From Flavobacterium sp. LC2016-12 (GTDB lineage Bacteria; Bacteroidota; Bacteroidia; Flavobacteriales; Flavobacteriaceae): a stretch of DNA of 64,000 nucleotides. Below, one piece after another: positions 35,866 to 45,439 of the stretch. The DNA lies in assembly GCF_015351595.1 (NCBI RefSeq), contig NZ_JADKPT010000018.1, positions 30,665-94,664 of the forward strand, in the 5' to 3' direction. A program made the translations under genes and the position numbers. The notes below the pieces were generated by a model. That model saw only the letters and a list, made by a program, of their open reading frames with translations, had not been told where the DNA came from and did not search any database. Position 1 is the first letter of the stretch; each line of letters starts with the position of its first letter.

Positions 35866-37932
35866 ATGAAATATTTATTAGTCCTACTATTAGCGGGTTT
35901 AACTTCTAGTGCTCAAATTCAGAAAGAGCAACTAAATCTTATGCCGTGGCCTCAAAGTGTTGTTTTAAACGATGGTAATTTTACTTTAACTAAAAATTTT
36001 AAAGTAAATGTTACAGGTAATCCGAATCCAAGAATTTTTGGAGGCGTTACCCGTTTTTTAAGACGATTAGATGGTAGAGCTGGTATTTTTTTCGAGCAGG
36101 GTTTTATTACAAAGTTAAATGAAGTTCCAACAGCAGAACTTCAGATAAACTGTACTAAAAGCGGAAAAATTGGATTGTATGAAGACGAAAGTTATCATTT
36201 GGATATCAAACAAAATAAAATTACAATCAATGCAACAAGCGATTTAGGAGCTTTACATGGTCTTGAGACGTTATTGCAAATGTTGCAAAATAATAATGCT
36301 TCATTTTATTTTCCAAACGCACAAATTTTAGATTTTCCAAGGTTTACGTGGAGGGGTTTAATGATTGATGCGTCGAGACATTTTCAGCCGGTAGATGTTA
36401 TCAAAAGAAATATCGATGGATTGGCCGCAATGAAAATGAATGTTTTTCACTGGCATTTAGTTGATGATCAAGGTTGGAGAATAGAAATGAAAAAACATCC
36501 GAAACTGATTGAATTAGCTTCAGATGGAATGTATTATACACAAGAGGAAATTAAAAATATCGTAAAATATGCTGATGAGCGTGGTATTTTAATTGTTCCG
36601 GAAATTGATGTTCCTGGTCACGGATCGGCAATACTTACAGCTTACCCGGAAATTGGTAGCAAAGTGATTACGCTGACTGGTGGAACTTCAGAAAAAAATA
36701 TTCAGGGAACCGCTATTGCGACCTATGGAGTTGAAAGAAATGCTGGTATTTTTTCGCCAACATTAGATCCTTCAAACCCTAAAACATATCAATTATTAAG
36801 TGAACTTTTTGATGAAGTTTGCCCGTTGTTTCCTGGTGCTTACTTCCATATTGGTGGAGATGAAAACGAAGGGAAAGACTGGAATGCAAATCCGAAAATT
36901 CAAGCTTTCAAAAAGAAAAATAACCTAACGACTAATCACGAATTGCAAACTTATTTTACCATGCAATTAGTGCCGATGCTTAAAAAGCATGGAAAACAGT
37001 TAATGGGTTGGGAAGAAATTTTGACAAAAAACATGTCAAAAGAAGCTATTATCCATTCATGGAGAGGACCTAATGAAGGCGTTGTTGCTGGTCAATCATT
37101 AGTTGATGCAGTAAAAAAAGGTTACAAAACAGTATTGTCAAATGGATTTTATATTGATTTGATGTATCCTGTTGAAAGTCATTATCTGAATGATCCAATG
37201 CCAAAAGGAGCTGATTTATCTACAGAAGAAAAAGCAAGGATTCTAGGAGGAGAAGCAACAATGTGGACAGAACTCGCCTCAGCTACGACTATAGATTCGA
37301 GAGTGTGGCCAAGAACGGCCGCAATTGCAGAAAGACTTTGGTCAGCAGAAAATATTACAGATGTTGAAAATATGCGTAAACGTCTTGATGTAGTTTCGTT
37401 TCGATTGGAAGAATTAGGATTGACGCATATTCGAAATAAAGAGGTAATCTTAAGAAATGTTGCAAACAATCAAAATACAAAAGCACTAGATGAATTTACA
37501 AATGTTTGCGAGCCATTAAAAGGATATAAACGTAATAAAGGTGGAACAGAATATCAAATGTATTCTCCCTTAACATTATTTGCAGATGCTTGTACACCAG
37601 ATGCTAAAGACTCTTTGGCTTTTGATGCAGCAGTTGCTCAGTATTTGGCAAATAAAACCCCTGAGAATAAAGCAAACGTAGCCGCATTTTTCAATAAATG
37701 GATTGCGATGAATAAAGGATTAATTGAGCTGAGTTCCACTGCGCCATTAGTACAGCCAATTTTGCCTTTGTCTAAAAAGTTAAGTGAAGCATCACAGGAG
37801 TTATTACTTGTTCTGGATAGTAAATCAACATTAAAAAGTGATGATTTGAAAAGTTTGATAGAACAATGTAATAGCAAAGATCACGCAGATGTTGAGCTAT
37901 CAGTATATGAAAGTCTTAAAAAATTAATTTAA
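35866..37932 (+). CDS. Beta-N-acetylhexosaminidase, GH20
   Basis: The enzyme removes GlcNAc from the non-reducing end of chito-oligosaccharides. I start at 35866, where a signal peptide (MKYLLVLLLAGLTSSAQ) begins. A GH20b N-terminal domain (about 20-150) precedes the catalytic barrel (about 155-520). The catalytic pair is D332-E333 in HIGGDENEG, which works by substrate-assisted catalysis. Other family motifs are FHWHLVDDQGWR and GWEEIL. The 688 residues end in a helical region. There is no T9SS tail, so a periplasmic site is likely, acting on oligomers brought in by SusC/SusD. Confidence 0.93.
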   Translation: MKYLLVLLLAGLTSSAQIQKEQLNLMPWPQSVVLNDGNFTLTKNFKVNVTGNPNPRIFGGVTRFLRRLDGRAGIFFEQGFITKLNEVPTAELQINCTKSGKIGLYEDESYHLDIKQNKITINATSDLGALHGLETLLQMLQNNNASFYFPNAQILDFPRFTWRGLMIDASRHFQPVDVIKRNIDGLAAMKMNVFHWHLVDDQGWRIEMKKHPKLIELASDGMYYTQEEIKNIVKYADERGILIVPEIDVPGHGSAILTAYPEIGSKVITLTGGTSEKNIQGTAIATYGVERNAGIFSPTLDPSNPKTYQLLSELFDEVCPLFPGAYFHIGGDENEGKDWNANPKIQAFKKKNNLTTNHELQTYFTMQLVPMLKKHGKQLMGWEEILTKNMSKEAIIHSWRGPNEGVVAGQSLVDAVKKGYKTVLSNGFYIDLMYPVESHYLNDPMPKGADLSTEEKARILGGEATMWTELASATTIDSRVWPRTAAIAERLWSAENITDVENMRKRLDVVSFRLEELGLTHIRNKEVILRNVANNQNTKALDEFTNVCEPLKGYKRNKGGTEYQMYSPLTLFADACTPDAKDSLAFDAAVAQYLANKTPENKANVAAFFNKWIAMNKGLIELSSTAPLVQPILPLSKKLSEASQELLLVLDSKSTLKSDDLKSLIEQCNSKDHADVELSVYESLKKLI

Positions 37933-37981
37933 AGTTTGGTTTGAATTAGTACGTTGTAGTTAGCATTATTTAGTAATTATT

Positions 37982-38010
37982 TATCTCTACCGGAATTTCT
38001 GGTAGAGATA
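37982..38010 (+). terminator. Hairpin after the GH20 gene, possible weak terminator
   Basis: The arms tatctctacc and ggtagagata form a 10-base stem with a nine-base loop. The downstream T run is poor. It could end the susC-to-GH20 transcript or protect its 3' end while chiA has its own promoter. Confidence 0.45.
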
Positions 38011-38429
38011 TTTATAAGCTGATGAGAATAATTTCAATTTTTTCAAATTATACAGGTCAATAAAAATCTTAAAATAACCATTAAAAAAGAGTAATAACAT
38101 TTAAAACCAAATAAGAGAATAAAACAAAACATGACAAAAAATAGAATTTCAGATTGATGAATCCCCAAGTTTATCTTCTTGTATTTAATACTAATTTTTA
38201 AAAAATTATATCTAAATATCAATCAATACTATTGGCTAATGATTATGGTAGAATCGGTAATAGTAATATTTATTTATAGAAGTAATATGAATTAATTCCA
38301 CCTGACTGCAATCTCTCCAAGTTGCAGTTGGCTGAAAACCCCGGTTATTGTTTTTTTATGTGCTGCATTGTGGCATGTATAATAGGGTAACCGGAATATT
38401 TATTTTCTATTAACCAATATTTATTAATT
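38011..38429 (+). other. Long leader/control region of the chitinase gene
   Basis: The gap between GH20 and chiA is 497 bases, much longer than other gaps of this locus, and no gene is visible. Near chiA there are two inverted repeats: ACTGCAA (38305-38311) with TTGCAGT (38322-38328), and CCGGTTA (38341-38347) with TAACCGG (38388-38394). They would form a structured 5' leader that ends about 35 bases before the start codon. No clear TAnnTTTG box was found. A separate control for chiA is likely but unproven. Confidence 0.45.
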
Positions 38430-41400
38430 ATGAAACATTATTACAGATTGCTTTTTTTGTTACTGTTTCCCTTACTAGCGTTAGCTCAACCAGCTCACGG
38501 AAAAAAGGTAGTAGGGTATTATGCGCAATGGTCTATCTATGCCCGGGATTTCAATATTCCGAAGATCGACGGAAGTAAATTGACGCATTTAAATTATTCT
38601 TTTTATGGGACAACTTATGATCCTGCCCATCCGGAGAATACAAAGTTATTATGTTTAGATTCGTATGCTGATTTTGAGCATATGGAAGGTGGAATCCCAT
38701 GGGATGCTCCGGTAAAAGGAAACTTTTATGATTTGAAAAAATTAAAAGAAAAGTATCCGCATCTTAAAATCTTAATTTCTGTTGGAGGATGGACTAAAGG
38801 TCAGGATCTTTCTCCAATTGCTGCAAGTCCGGTAGCAAGAGCTGCATTAGCTGCAGACATGGCAAACTTCATTGTAACGTATCCATTTATAGATGGATTC
38901 GACATTGACTGGGAATATCCACTTTCCGGAGGTACAGATGGAACTGAAGTTCTTAATGGTGCGCCGGTGCCTCCACAAAAGTACAGCCCGGATGACAACA
39001 AAAACTTAGTTTATTTATTGAAAGCAATGCGTCAGGCAATGCCAAATAAATTGGTTACAATCGCAGCCGGAAATAATGTTCGAAATGTATCTAAACAATA
39101 TTTAGGACCAAACACCAGAGCACAATACGGAATGACAGAAGACATTTCGACTTATTGTGATTATATTACTTATTTTGGATATGATTTTGGAGGAAACTGG
39201 TTTGATAAAACCTGCTATAATGCTCCTTTATATTCAAGCGGAAATTCAAATGATCCATTATACAATGCAACTCAATCTGAATCATTAGATGAATTGACAA
39301 ATCAATATTTGAACGTTGTTGGTTTTCCTGCGAACAAACTAATAATGGGATTACCTTTCTATGGGAAAAAATTCGACAATGTTGCGAATAATGGAACCAA
39401 TCCAAACTTACCCGGATTATTCGTTTCTGCACCGAGATATATTGTCTCAGGGTGTACAAACCCGCAAAATCCTGTTGGAACGTGGGACGGACCTGCTGCC
39501 TGTGAAAAATCAGGAAGTATTGAGATTTGTGATTTAGTTGGAAATCCTGTAACCAATTCACATCCTTATTTAGACCCAAATACGATGTTAGTTACGCCAA
39601 CTGCGGCAGCTGCAGGATGGGTACGATATTTCGATAATACGACTAAAGTTCCTTATTTATACAATGCTACTTTAAAACAGTTTATCTCTTATGAAGATAA
39701 ACAGTCGATGGATTTAAAAGTGCAATATATTAAATCAAGAAATCTTGCCGGTGGTATGGTTTGGGAATTATCTCAGGATACCAGAGGTTCTATCCAGAAT
39801 GCATTATTAAACCAGGTTGATACTTCTTTCGGAAGCATCGTTGCCGGATCAGTAAGTATTGCCGGTTCAGTAAAAAACGGATCAGCTTTAGTACCAGATG
39901 TAACAGTAGAATTGCGTGATGCAAGTAATGCAGTATTACAAACAGTAATTTCTACAGCAGGAAATTTCACATTCAACAATTTACCTTCTGGACAGACTTA
40001 TAAATTAACGGCGCTAAAAGCGACTTATACTTTTACACCAGTAACTTTAACGAATGTTACGGTTAACCAAACCGCCGTTGTAATTAACGGAACTCAGCCT
40101 TTATACACCGTTAGCGGAACTGTTCTTGACGGAGCAACCCCAGTAGCAGGAGTTACAGTTTCTGCAACTTCAGGAGCTACAGTTTTAACTGCAGTTTCAA
40201 ATGCAAGTGGCGTTTACAGTATTGCAGGCTTAACAGCAGGACTTAGTTTTACTGTAACCGCAGCAAAAACAGGGTTCTCTTATACGCCAACTTCTACGGT
40301 TTACAATGCAATCGATGCCAATAAAACATTGAATTTTGTTCAGGGTGCCCCAATTGTATATTATACGGTAAGCGGAACTATTTTGAATAATACAACGCCA
40401 GTTTCAGGAGTTACAGTTACGGCAACTTCAACAGGAGGAACTTTCACAGCAACTACAAACGGAAGCGGAGTATATTCAATCGCTAATTTGCCATCAGGCG
40501 GAAATTATACTGTAACGGCTGCTTTAGCAGGTCAAACATATACACCGGCTTCAACAGTTTATACTAATTTAACAGCCAATAAAACATTGAATTTTTCTCA
40601 GGATGTTATTGTAGTTGGTGCCAGTAAAATTAGCGGAACAGTTAAAAATGGAACCGCTGTAGTATCTGGTGCAAAAGTTGAGTTGATTTTGCCGTGGACA
40701 GATAACACACATCCGTATGTAAGCAAAATAGCCGTGACAGATGCTCAGGGAAAATATAGTTTTGACAATGCTATTTTAGCAGGATACACAACAGTTTCAA
40801 GTTTAAAATTAAACACTTGGGAAAATGGAGAGGTTGTTTATTTACCAAACAATTTAGCAAACTTCCCTGTTCCTGCAAACCCAACGGTTTATGATTTTAA
40901 TACAGGTGTTGTTACGCCAGTATATTATACCGTAAGCGGAACAGTTCTTAATGGTTCAACTCCAATTTCAGGTGCTACGATTTCAGCTGTGACAGGAACG
41001 ACAACATTAACAGCAATTTCAGATGCTTCTGGAAATTATAGTGTGGCTAATTTGGTTTCGGGATCAAATTATACTGTTACTATTGCTAAAACAGGATTGA
41101 CATTTACTCCGGCTTCGACGGTCTATAATGCAATTAGTTCTAATAAAACATTGAATTTTACTCAATCAATTGTTAACCCGGTTTATTATACAGTTAGTGG
41201 AACAGTATTAAACGGAGCAACGCCAGTTTCTGGAGCTACGATTTCTGCTGTGACAGGAACAACAACTTTAACAGCAACTTCAGATGCTTCTGGAAATTAT
41301 AGTGTGGCTAATTTAGTTTCAGGATCAAATTACACTGTAACTATTGCAAAAACAGGGTTAACATTCACGCCGGCATCAACCGTTTATAGCGCTATCAGCT

Positions 41401-43919
41401 CTAATAAAACGTTGAATTTTACGCAAGTTGTAAATCCGGTTTATTACACTGTTAGCGGAACAACTAAAAACGGAACTACAGCAGTTTCAGGAGTAATCGT
41501 TTCTGCTGTGACGGGAACAACAACTTTAACAGCAACTTCTGATGCTGCAGGGAATTATAGTGTTGCCAATTTAGTTGCAGGTTCAGATTATACAGTAACA
41601 GCTGCGAAAACAGGTTTAAGTTTTAGTCCGGCTTCAACAGTTTATCCTGCAATTAATGCAAATAAAACATTGAACTTCACGCAAAATGTTACCAGCGGTA
41701 ATTTAATCAGCGGAACTGTAAAAAGCGGTTCAACTCCGGTTGCAGGCGCTAAAGTAGAATTAATTTTACCATGGACTGATAGCACACACGGATATGCAAG
41801 TTATATTGCAACGACAGATGCTTCAGGAAATTTCAGCTATGCTAATTCAATTTTATCTGGTTATTCAATTATTACAAGTTTAAAATTGAATGCCTGGGAA
41901 AATAACAGTGTTGTTTATTCTCCAACGAATTTGGCCAATTTTGCTGTACCAACAACGCCTCAGGTTTACAACTTTAATTCAAATTCAGTTGCGCCTCAGG
42001 TTACTATAACAAGTCCTTCATTAGCAACGGTTGCAATTGCTCCGGGAACTGCAATTCAGTTAAAAGCAAACGCAAGTTTAACTTTTGCAGATCCAACCGT
42101 AACGATTTCTTCTGTTGTATTTAATATCAACGGGCAAAATATTACGGGGACACTTTCTACAGGAACAGAATATGTAGCAAGTTGGACACCAGTTGCGGCT
42201 GATTTCAATAAAAATTATACTTTAAAAGCAACTGCAACAGCTTCAAATAGTATTACTGCAGAGAATACTCGTGCATTTTATTTACAATGTTCAGGTACTT
42301 CTTGTCCAAATCAATTACCGGAAATTGCATGGGTTGCACCTGCAGCAACATCTATTAATCAGGCTTCAGGATTTCAGGCGGTACCGGTTAGTGTAAATGT
42401 TACAGATGCTGATGGAACAATTTCTACAGTTTCAATCAGTATTGACGGAACTTCTTTTGCAATGACAAAAGGAACCGGAAATGCTTATAATTACACTTTT
42501 ACACCAAATGCATTCAAAACGTATGCAATTGTGGTAACAGCGACAGATAATTCTGGTGGAGTAAAAACATTCAACCAGTCAGTAAGTATTATTAGTTCTT
42601 CTTTCAATCCGTTACCGGCAAAAGTAATTGTGGGTTATGCTCACGGATGGGATAATGCCAGTGCGCCATTCTTATACTTCAACCAAATGGGAGATAAGAA
42701 ATTTAATGTTGTTGTTTATTCATTTATCGAAACTTTAAACAGAGACGGTTACACGCCAATCCTGGTTGTAAACGAACCGAGATACATGACAAATGGTGTT
42801 TTCAATCCGCAGTTATTAAAGAATGATATTAAATTCTTAAGAGACAAAGGAATCCCGGTTATTGTTTCTATCGGAGGACAGAATGGTCACGTAGAATTGC
42901 AAACAGTTGCTCAGAAAAACACTTTCGTGAATGGTTTAAAAGCAATTGTAGATCAATATAATTTTGATGGAGTTGATATTGACTTCGAAGGCGGATCAAT
43001 GAATTTTGGAGCAGGAGCTTTAAAAGATTTCTCTTATTTAGCGATTTCGGCTTATCCAAAATTGAAAAACATTGTAGATGCATTTAAAGAATTAAAAGCC
43101 AGTTACGGAAGCGGATTTATCTTAACATCTGCACCAGAAACGTTCTACGTTCAGGTTGGATATTCTGTTTATTCTGATGGAGCAGGTTCATTCTTACCGG
43201 TAATTCACAACTTGCGTAACGAACTGGATCTATTAATGGTGCAACTGTACAACACAGGATCTATAACAGCTCTGGATAATGTAGCATATTCACAAGCAAC
43301 ACCAGACTTTTTAGTTTCAATGTCAGATATGTTGATGAAAGGATTCAATGTAGCTTCTACAGGTTTCTATTTCCCTCCATTACCAGCTTCTAAAATCGTA
43401 ATCGCAATTCCGGCGTGTGCTCCGGCAGCTCCGGCAGGAGGTTATTTAACTCCGGAAAAAGGAATTCAGGCATTTAATTATTTAAGATACGGAACTACAT
43501 TCTCTGGAAGAGCCTATACCTTAAAAGGTGGTCCTTACCCAGACATGAGAGGAGTAATGACGTGGTCAATTAACTGGGATGCTTCATGCGGAACAGGATA
43601 TGAATTCTCGAATGCTTACGCAGCCTATTTTGCATCAGCGGCTAAAACATTGGCTCTGGATAAAATTGAAGCAAAAGGAAGCACGATCCCTTATTTTAAA
43701 AATGATGCTTTATCGGTTACTAATGAAACAGAAGAAATTGCTCAGGTAGATGTATTTAATACTATCGGACAATCATTGGTAAGTTACAAAAACATTCAAA
43801 ACAATAAAGAAGTTCTGCTTCAAAATCAAAGTTTTACTACGAAACAATTATTCATCGTTGTGGTAACAGATAAGGCAGGAAATAGAAAATCATTCAAAGT
43901 AATGAACTTTTTAAATTAG
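38430..43919 (+). CDS. chiA: Secreted multi-domain chitinase with two GH18 domains (ChiA-like)
   Basis: This 1829-residue protein has a signal peptide (to about residue 19), a first GH18 barrel with D155-x-x-D158-x-D160-x-E162 in DGFDIDWEYP (about 24-465), a long middle region (about 470-1390), a second GH18 barrel with E1520 in DGVDIDFEG (about 1400-1730), and a T9SS type A sorting tail starting near VDVFNTIGQ. The middle consists of eight SdrD/CarboxypepD-like repeat units, two of them a longer type with KVELILPWTD, and two Ig-like domains. The F. johnsoniae ChiA known from the literature has the same two-catalytic-domain layout but is shorter (about 1580 residues). It is expected to be secreted and to degrade crystalline chitin. 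Confidence 0.92.
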   Translation: MKHYYRLLFLLLFPLLALAQPAHGKKVVGYYAQWSIYARDFNIPKIDGSKLTHLNYSFYGTTYDPAHPENTKLLCLDSYADFEHMEGGIPWDAPVKGNFYDLKKLKEKYPHLKILISVGGWTKGQDLSPIAASPVARAALAADMANFIVTYPFIDGFDIDWEYPLSGGTDGTEVLNGAPVPPQKYSPDDNKNLVYLLKAMRQAMPNKLVTIAAGNNVRNVSKQYLGPNTRAQYGMTEDISTYCDYITYFGYDFGGNWFDKTCYNAPLYSSGNSNDPLYNATQSESLDELTNQYLNVVGFPANKLIMGLPFYGKKFDNVANNGTNPNLPGLFVSAPRYIVSGCTNPQNPVGTWDGPAACEKSGSIEICDLVGNPVTNSHPYLDPNTMLVTPTAAAAGWVRYFDNTTKVPYLYNATLKQFISYEDKQSMDLKVQYIKSRNLAGGMVWELSQDTRGSIQNALLNQVDTSFGSIVAGSVSIAGSVKNGSALVPDVTVELRDASNAVLQTVISTAGNFTFNNLPSGQTYKLTALKATYTFTPVTLTNVTVNQTAVVINGTQPLYTVSGTVLDGATPVAGVTVSATSGATVLTAVSNASGVYSIAGLTAGLSFTVTAAKTGFSYTPTSTVYNAIDANKTLNFVQGAPIVYYTVSGTILNNTTPVSGVTVTATSTGGTFTATTNGSGVYSIANLPSGGNYTVTAALAGQTYTPASTVYTNLTANKTLNFSQDVIVVGASKISGTVKNGTAVVSGAKVELILPWTDNTHPYVSKIAVTDAQGKYSFDNAILAGYTTVSSLKLNTWENGEVVYLPNNLANFPVPANPTVYDFNTGVVTPVYYTVSGTVLNGSTPISGATISAVTGTTTLTAISDASGNYSVANLVSGSNYTVTIAKTGLTFTPASTVYNAISSNKTLNFTQSIVNPVYYTVSGTVLNGATPVSGATISAVTGTTTLTATSDASGNYSVANLVSGSNYTVTIAKTGLTFTPASTVYSAISSNKTLNFTQVVNPVYYTVSGTTKNGTTAVSGVIVSAVTGTTTLTATSDAAGNYSVANLVAGSDYTVTAAKTGLSFSPASTVYPAINANKTLNFTQNVTSGNLISGTVKSGSTPVAGAKVELILPWTDSTHGYASYIATTDASGNFSYANSILSGYSIITSLKLNAWENNSVVYSPTNLANFAVPTTPQVYNFNSNSVAPQVTITSPSLATVAIAPGTAIQLKANASLTFADPTVTISSVVFNINGQNITGTLSTGTEYVASWTPVAADFNKNYTLKATATASNSITAENTRAFYLQCSGTSCPNQLPEIAWVAPAATSINQASGFQAVPVSVNVTDADGTISTVSISIDGTSFAMTKGTGNAYNYTFTPNAFKTYAIVVTATDNSGGVKTFNQSVSIISSSFNPLPAKVIVGYAHGWDNASAPFLYFNQMGDKKFNVVVYSFIETLNRDGYTPILVVNEPRYMTNGVFNPQLLKNDIKFLRDKGIPVIVSIGGQNGHVELQTVAQKNTFVNGLKAIVDQYNFDGVDIDFEGGSMNFGAGALKDFSYLAISAYPKLKNIVDAFKELKASYGSGFILTSAPETFYVQVGYSVYSDGAGSFLPVIHNLRNELDLLMVQLYNTGSITALDNVAYSQATPDFLVSMSDMLMKGFNVASTGFYFPPLPASKIVIAIPACAPAAPAGGYLTPEKGIQAFNYLRYGTTFSGRAYTLKGGPYPDMRGVMTWSINWDASCGTGYEFSNAYAAYFASAAKTLALDKIEAKGSTIPYFKNDALSVTNETEEIAQVDVFNTIGQSLVSYKNIQNNKEVLLQNQSFTTKQLFIVVVTDKAGNRKSFKVMNFLN
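40920..41691 (+). repeat. Three tandem about 260-base repeats inside chiA
   Basis: Units begin at 40920, 41181 and 41439 with the codons for VYYTVSGT, so the spacing is 261 and 258 bases. They encode near-identical 86-87-residue domains ending in NKTLNFTQ. Two further, more distant units lie before (about 40090-40610). Longer units at about 40611-40919 and 41692-42000 flank the three. Confidence 0.8.
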
Positions 43920-44068
43920 TTATTATGAATGAAAATTTAGAAATAAAAAATTGGGACGGTTAAAATTGAGTTTGGTTATTTATTTTTTAATCTGGTTTTT
44001 ATTTCAAATAAATGCGACGAATTTAAGTGATTTGTTATTTGGTTTTCACTTAGAGGAGCGTATTATAG

Positions 44069-44097
44069 ACCCGGCAATTTATTGCCGGGTTTTTTTA
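44069..44097 (+). terminator. Intrinsic terminator after chiA
   Basis: The arms acccggcaat and attgccgggt with a two-base loop form a strong GC-rich stem followed by a run of T's. It lies 150 bases after the chiA stop; the stretch between holds no gene. Confidence 0.88.
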
Positions 44098-44163
44098 TTT
44101 TTAATGTGAGATGTAAAATGTAAAATGCGATTCGTTAGAAAAATTGGGATTTTAGTGTTTTTC

Positions 44164-44244
44164 AGGAGCTGTTTCCGGCTATCCGCTTGTATCTTTTCCT
44201 GGCTAAAGGAGCCAGAAAAAGGATACCGCTTCTATCCGGGCTAG
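44164..44244 (-). repeat. Dispersed structured element, copy 2
   Basis: Read on the minus strand it begins CTAGCCCGGATAGAAGCGG and ends AAGCGGATAGCCGGAAAC. The core is a hairpin in which TGGCT pairs with AGCCA, enclosed by GTATC and GATAC. The ends match the element at 7352-7453 closely while the core differs. It lies in the 497-base gap between chiA and the converging WG-repeat gene, in the same direction as and downstream of the latter. The remainder of the gap (44275-44400) holds eroded short repeats of the type ttgcgtt/aatccgc but no gene. Confidence 0.65.
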
Positions 44245-44416
44245 GGCACTCGTTTTCATAAGAAAGTTTATTTGATGAAATCTGTAAAAATCCGCATCAT
44301 TTGCGTTCCATTTAAGAGAAACAAAATACGCAGAAAGCTTTGCGAACATTGCTTAAATCTTTTGCGTTTTTTGCGGTAAAAATCATCAGCATCTACATTT
44401 CTAAAACAAAAAGAAT

Positions 44417-45343
44417 TTATTTTTTACTTTTTAAGCTCTTTGTAATCCATTTATCAACCAGAATTTTTCGTTCAACATATTCAGATTCCTTTTTACGTTT
44501 AACCAAATCGATATAAGTGACATAGAAATTTTTGACATCTGCTGAAACTTTAAAATTTTTAAAATCATCAAAATCTTCATCAGATCTGTTAATGTAAAAG
44601 TCACATAACTCAAATGTTGTTACTTTATAAAAAGGCTCAAACTCTGTTGGTTTTTCTGTTATTTCAAAATAAATTATTTTATTATCACAATCGAAGCCAT
44701 TAATTTGAGTGATTTGCTCTTTTCGTTTTTCAAAAAAATCAAGAATTTCTTTTTCCTTTTCGCTGTATTCAAATTGATACGGTATAAACTGATGATTTTC
44801 GGTTTCAAAATCTTTAGGATGATTTCGTTTGTTTGTAGGCTGAATTTCTATTCCATTTTTACCAACAAAACCATAAGTTCCTCCAACCAAAGGGGGATGT
44901 TCATCATCTTTTGATCGGTCAAAATAACAGCCATTGCAAAAGTGAGCAAATCCAAAGTCTATTGGCGACATCCAGTCGTATTTAGCCGGGATAATTTTTT
45001 CACCTAGATAGTTATATAAACCAACTTTTTTATTTTCGCTGTACCGAATAAAACCTTCTTGAAAATAATCAGGTCCTTCGCCAGTCGAATAAGGGTCAAA
45101 TAAAAAATTACCTTTTCGGTCGTAATATTCCGCGAAACGCATACAAAAAACCATATCTTTTATTTCCTGTCCATTAAAAGATGAATCTGCGTTTACAGAA
45201 GACTGCGGAGGAATAATGATTTTCCCATTTTGATTTTTTACTCCAAATAAACTATCTTTTTCTACAAAATAGTATAGTTTTTCGGTTTGAGAAAAGCTGG
45301 TGAAATTAATAAGGATCAAAAGAAAAATAATTATTTTTTTCAT
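44417..45343 (-). CDS. Exported WG-repeat protein
   Basis: The start at 45343 gives a signal peptide (MKKIIIFLLILINFTSFSQ). Three WG-type beta repeats can be seen: LFGVKNQNGKIIIPPQ, KVGLYNYLGEKIIPAKYDWM and TYGFVGKNGIEIQP. The rest (about 180-308) is acidic and helical with no recognised domain. WG-repeat proteins are thought to bind other proteins, but their roles are mostly unknown. The gene is divergent from the TlpA-like gene. Confidence 0.75.
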   Translation of the reverse strand: MKKIIIFLLILINFTSFSQTEKLYYFVEKDSLFGVKNQNGKIIIPPQSSVNADSSFNGQEIKDMVFCMRFAEYYDRKGNFLFDPYSTGEGPDYFQEGFIRYSENKKVGLYNYLGEKIIPAKYDWMSPIDFGFAHFCNGCYFDRSKDDEHPPLVGGTYGFVGKNGIEIQPTNKRNHPKDFETENHQFIPYQFEYSEKEKEILDFFEKRKEQITQINGFDCDNKIIYFEITEKPTEFEPFYKVTTFELCDFYINRSDEDFDDFKNFKVSADVKNFYVTYIDLVKRKKESEYVERKILVDKWITKSLKSKK

Positions 45344-45439
45344 CAAAAAAGATTTTAAAAGTAGAAGACAACTCAAATGTAATAATAAAGTCTTTATATT
45401 TTAACTACTTTTGAATCCCAATTATTCGATTAAAACCTC

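Noticed and set aside
39166..39579. 137-codon minus-strand frame inside chiA
   Set aside because: Shadow of the chitinase coding sequence with no recognisable domain or start context.
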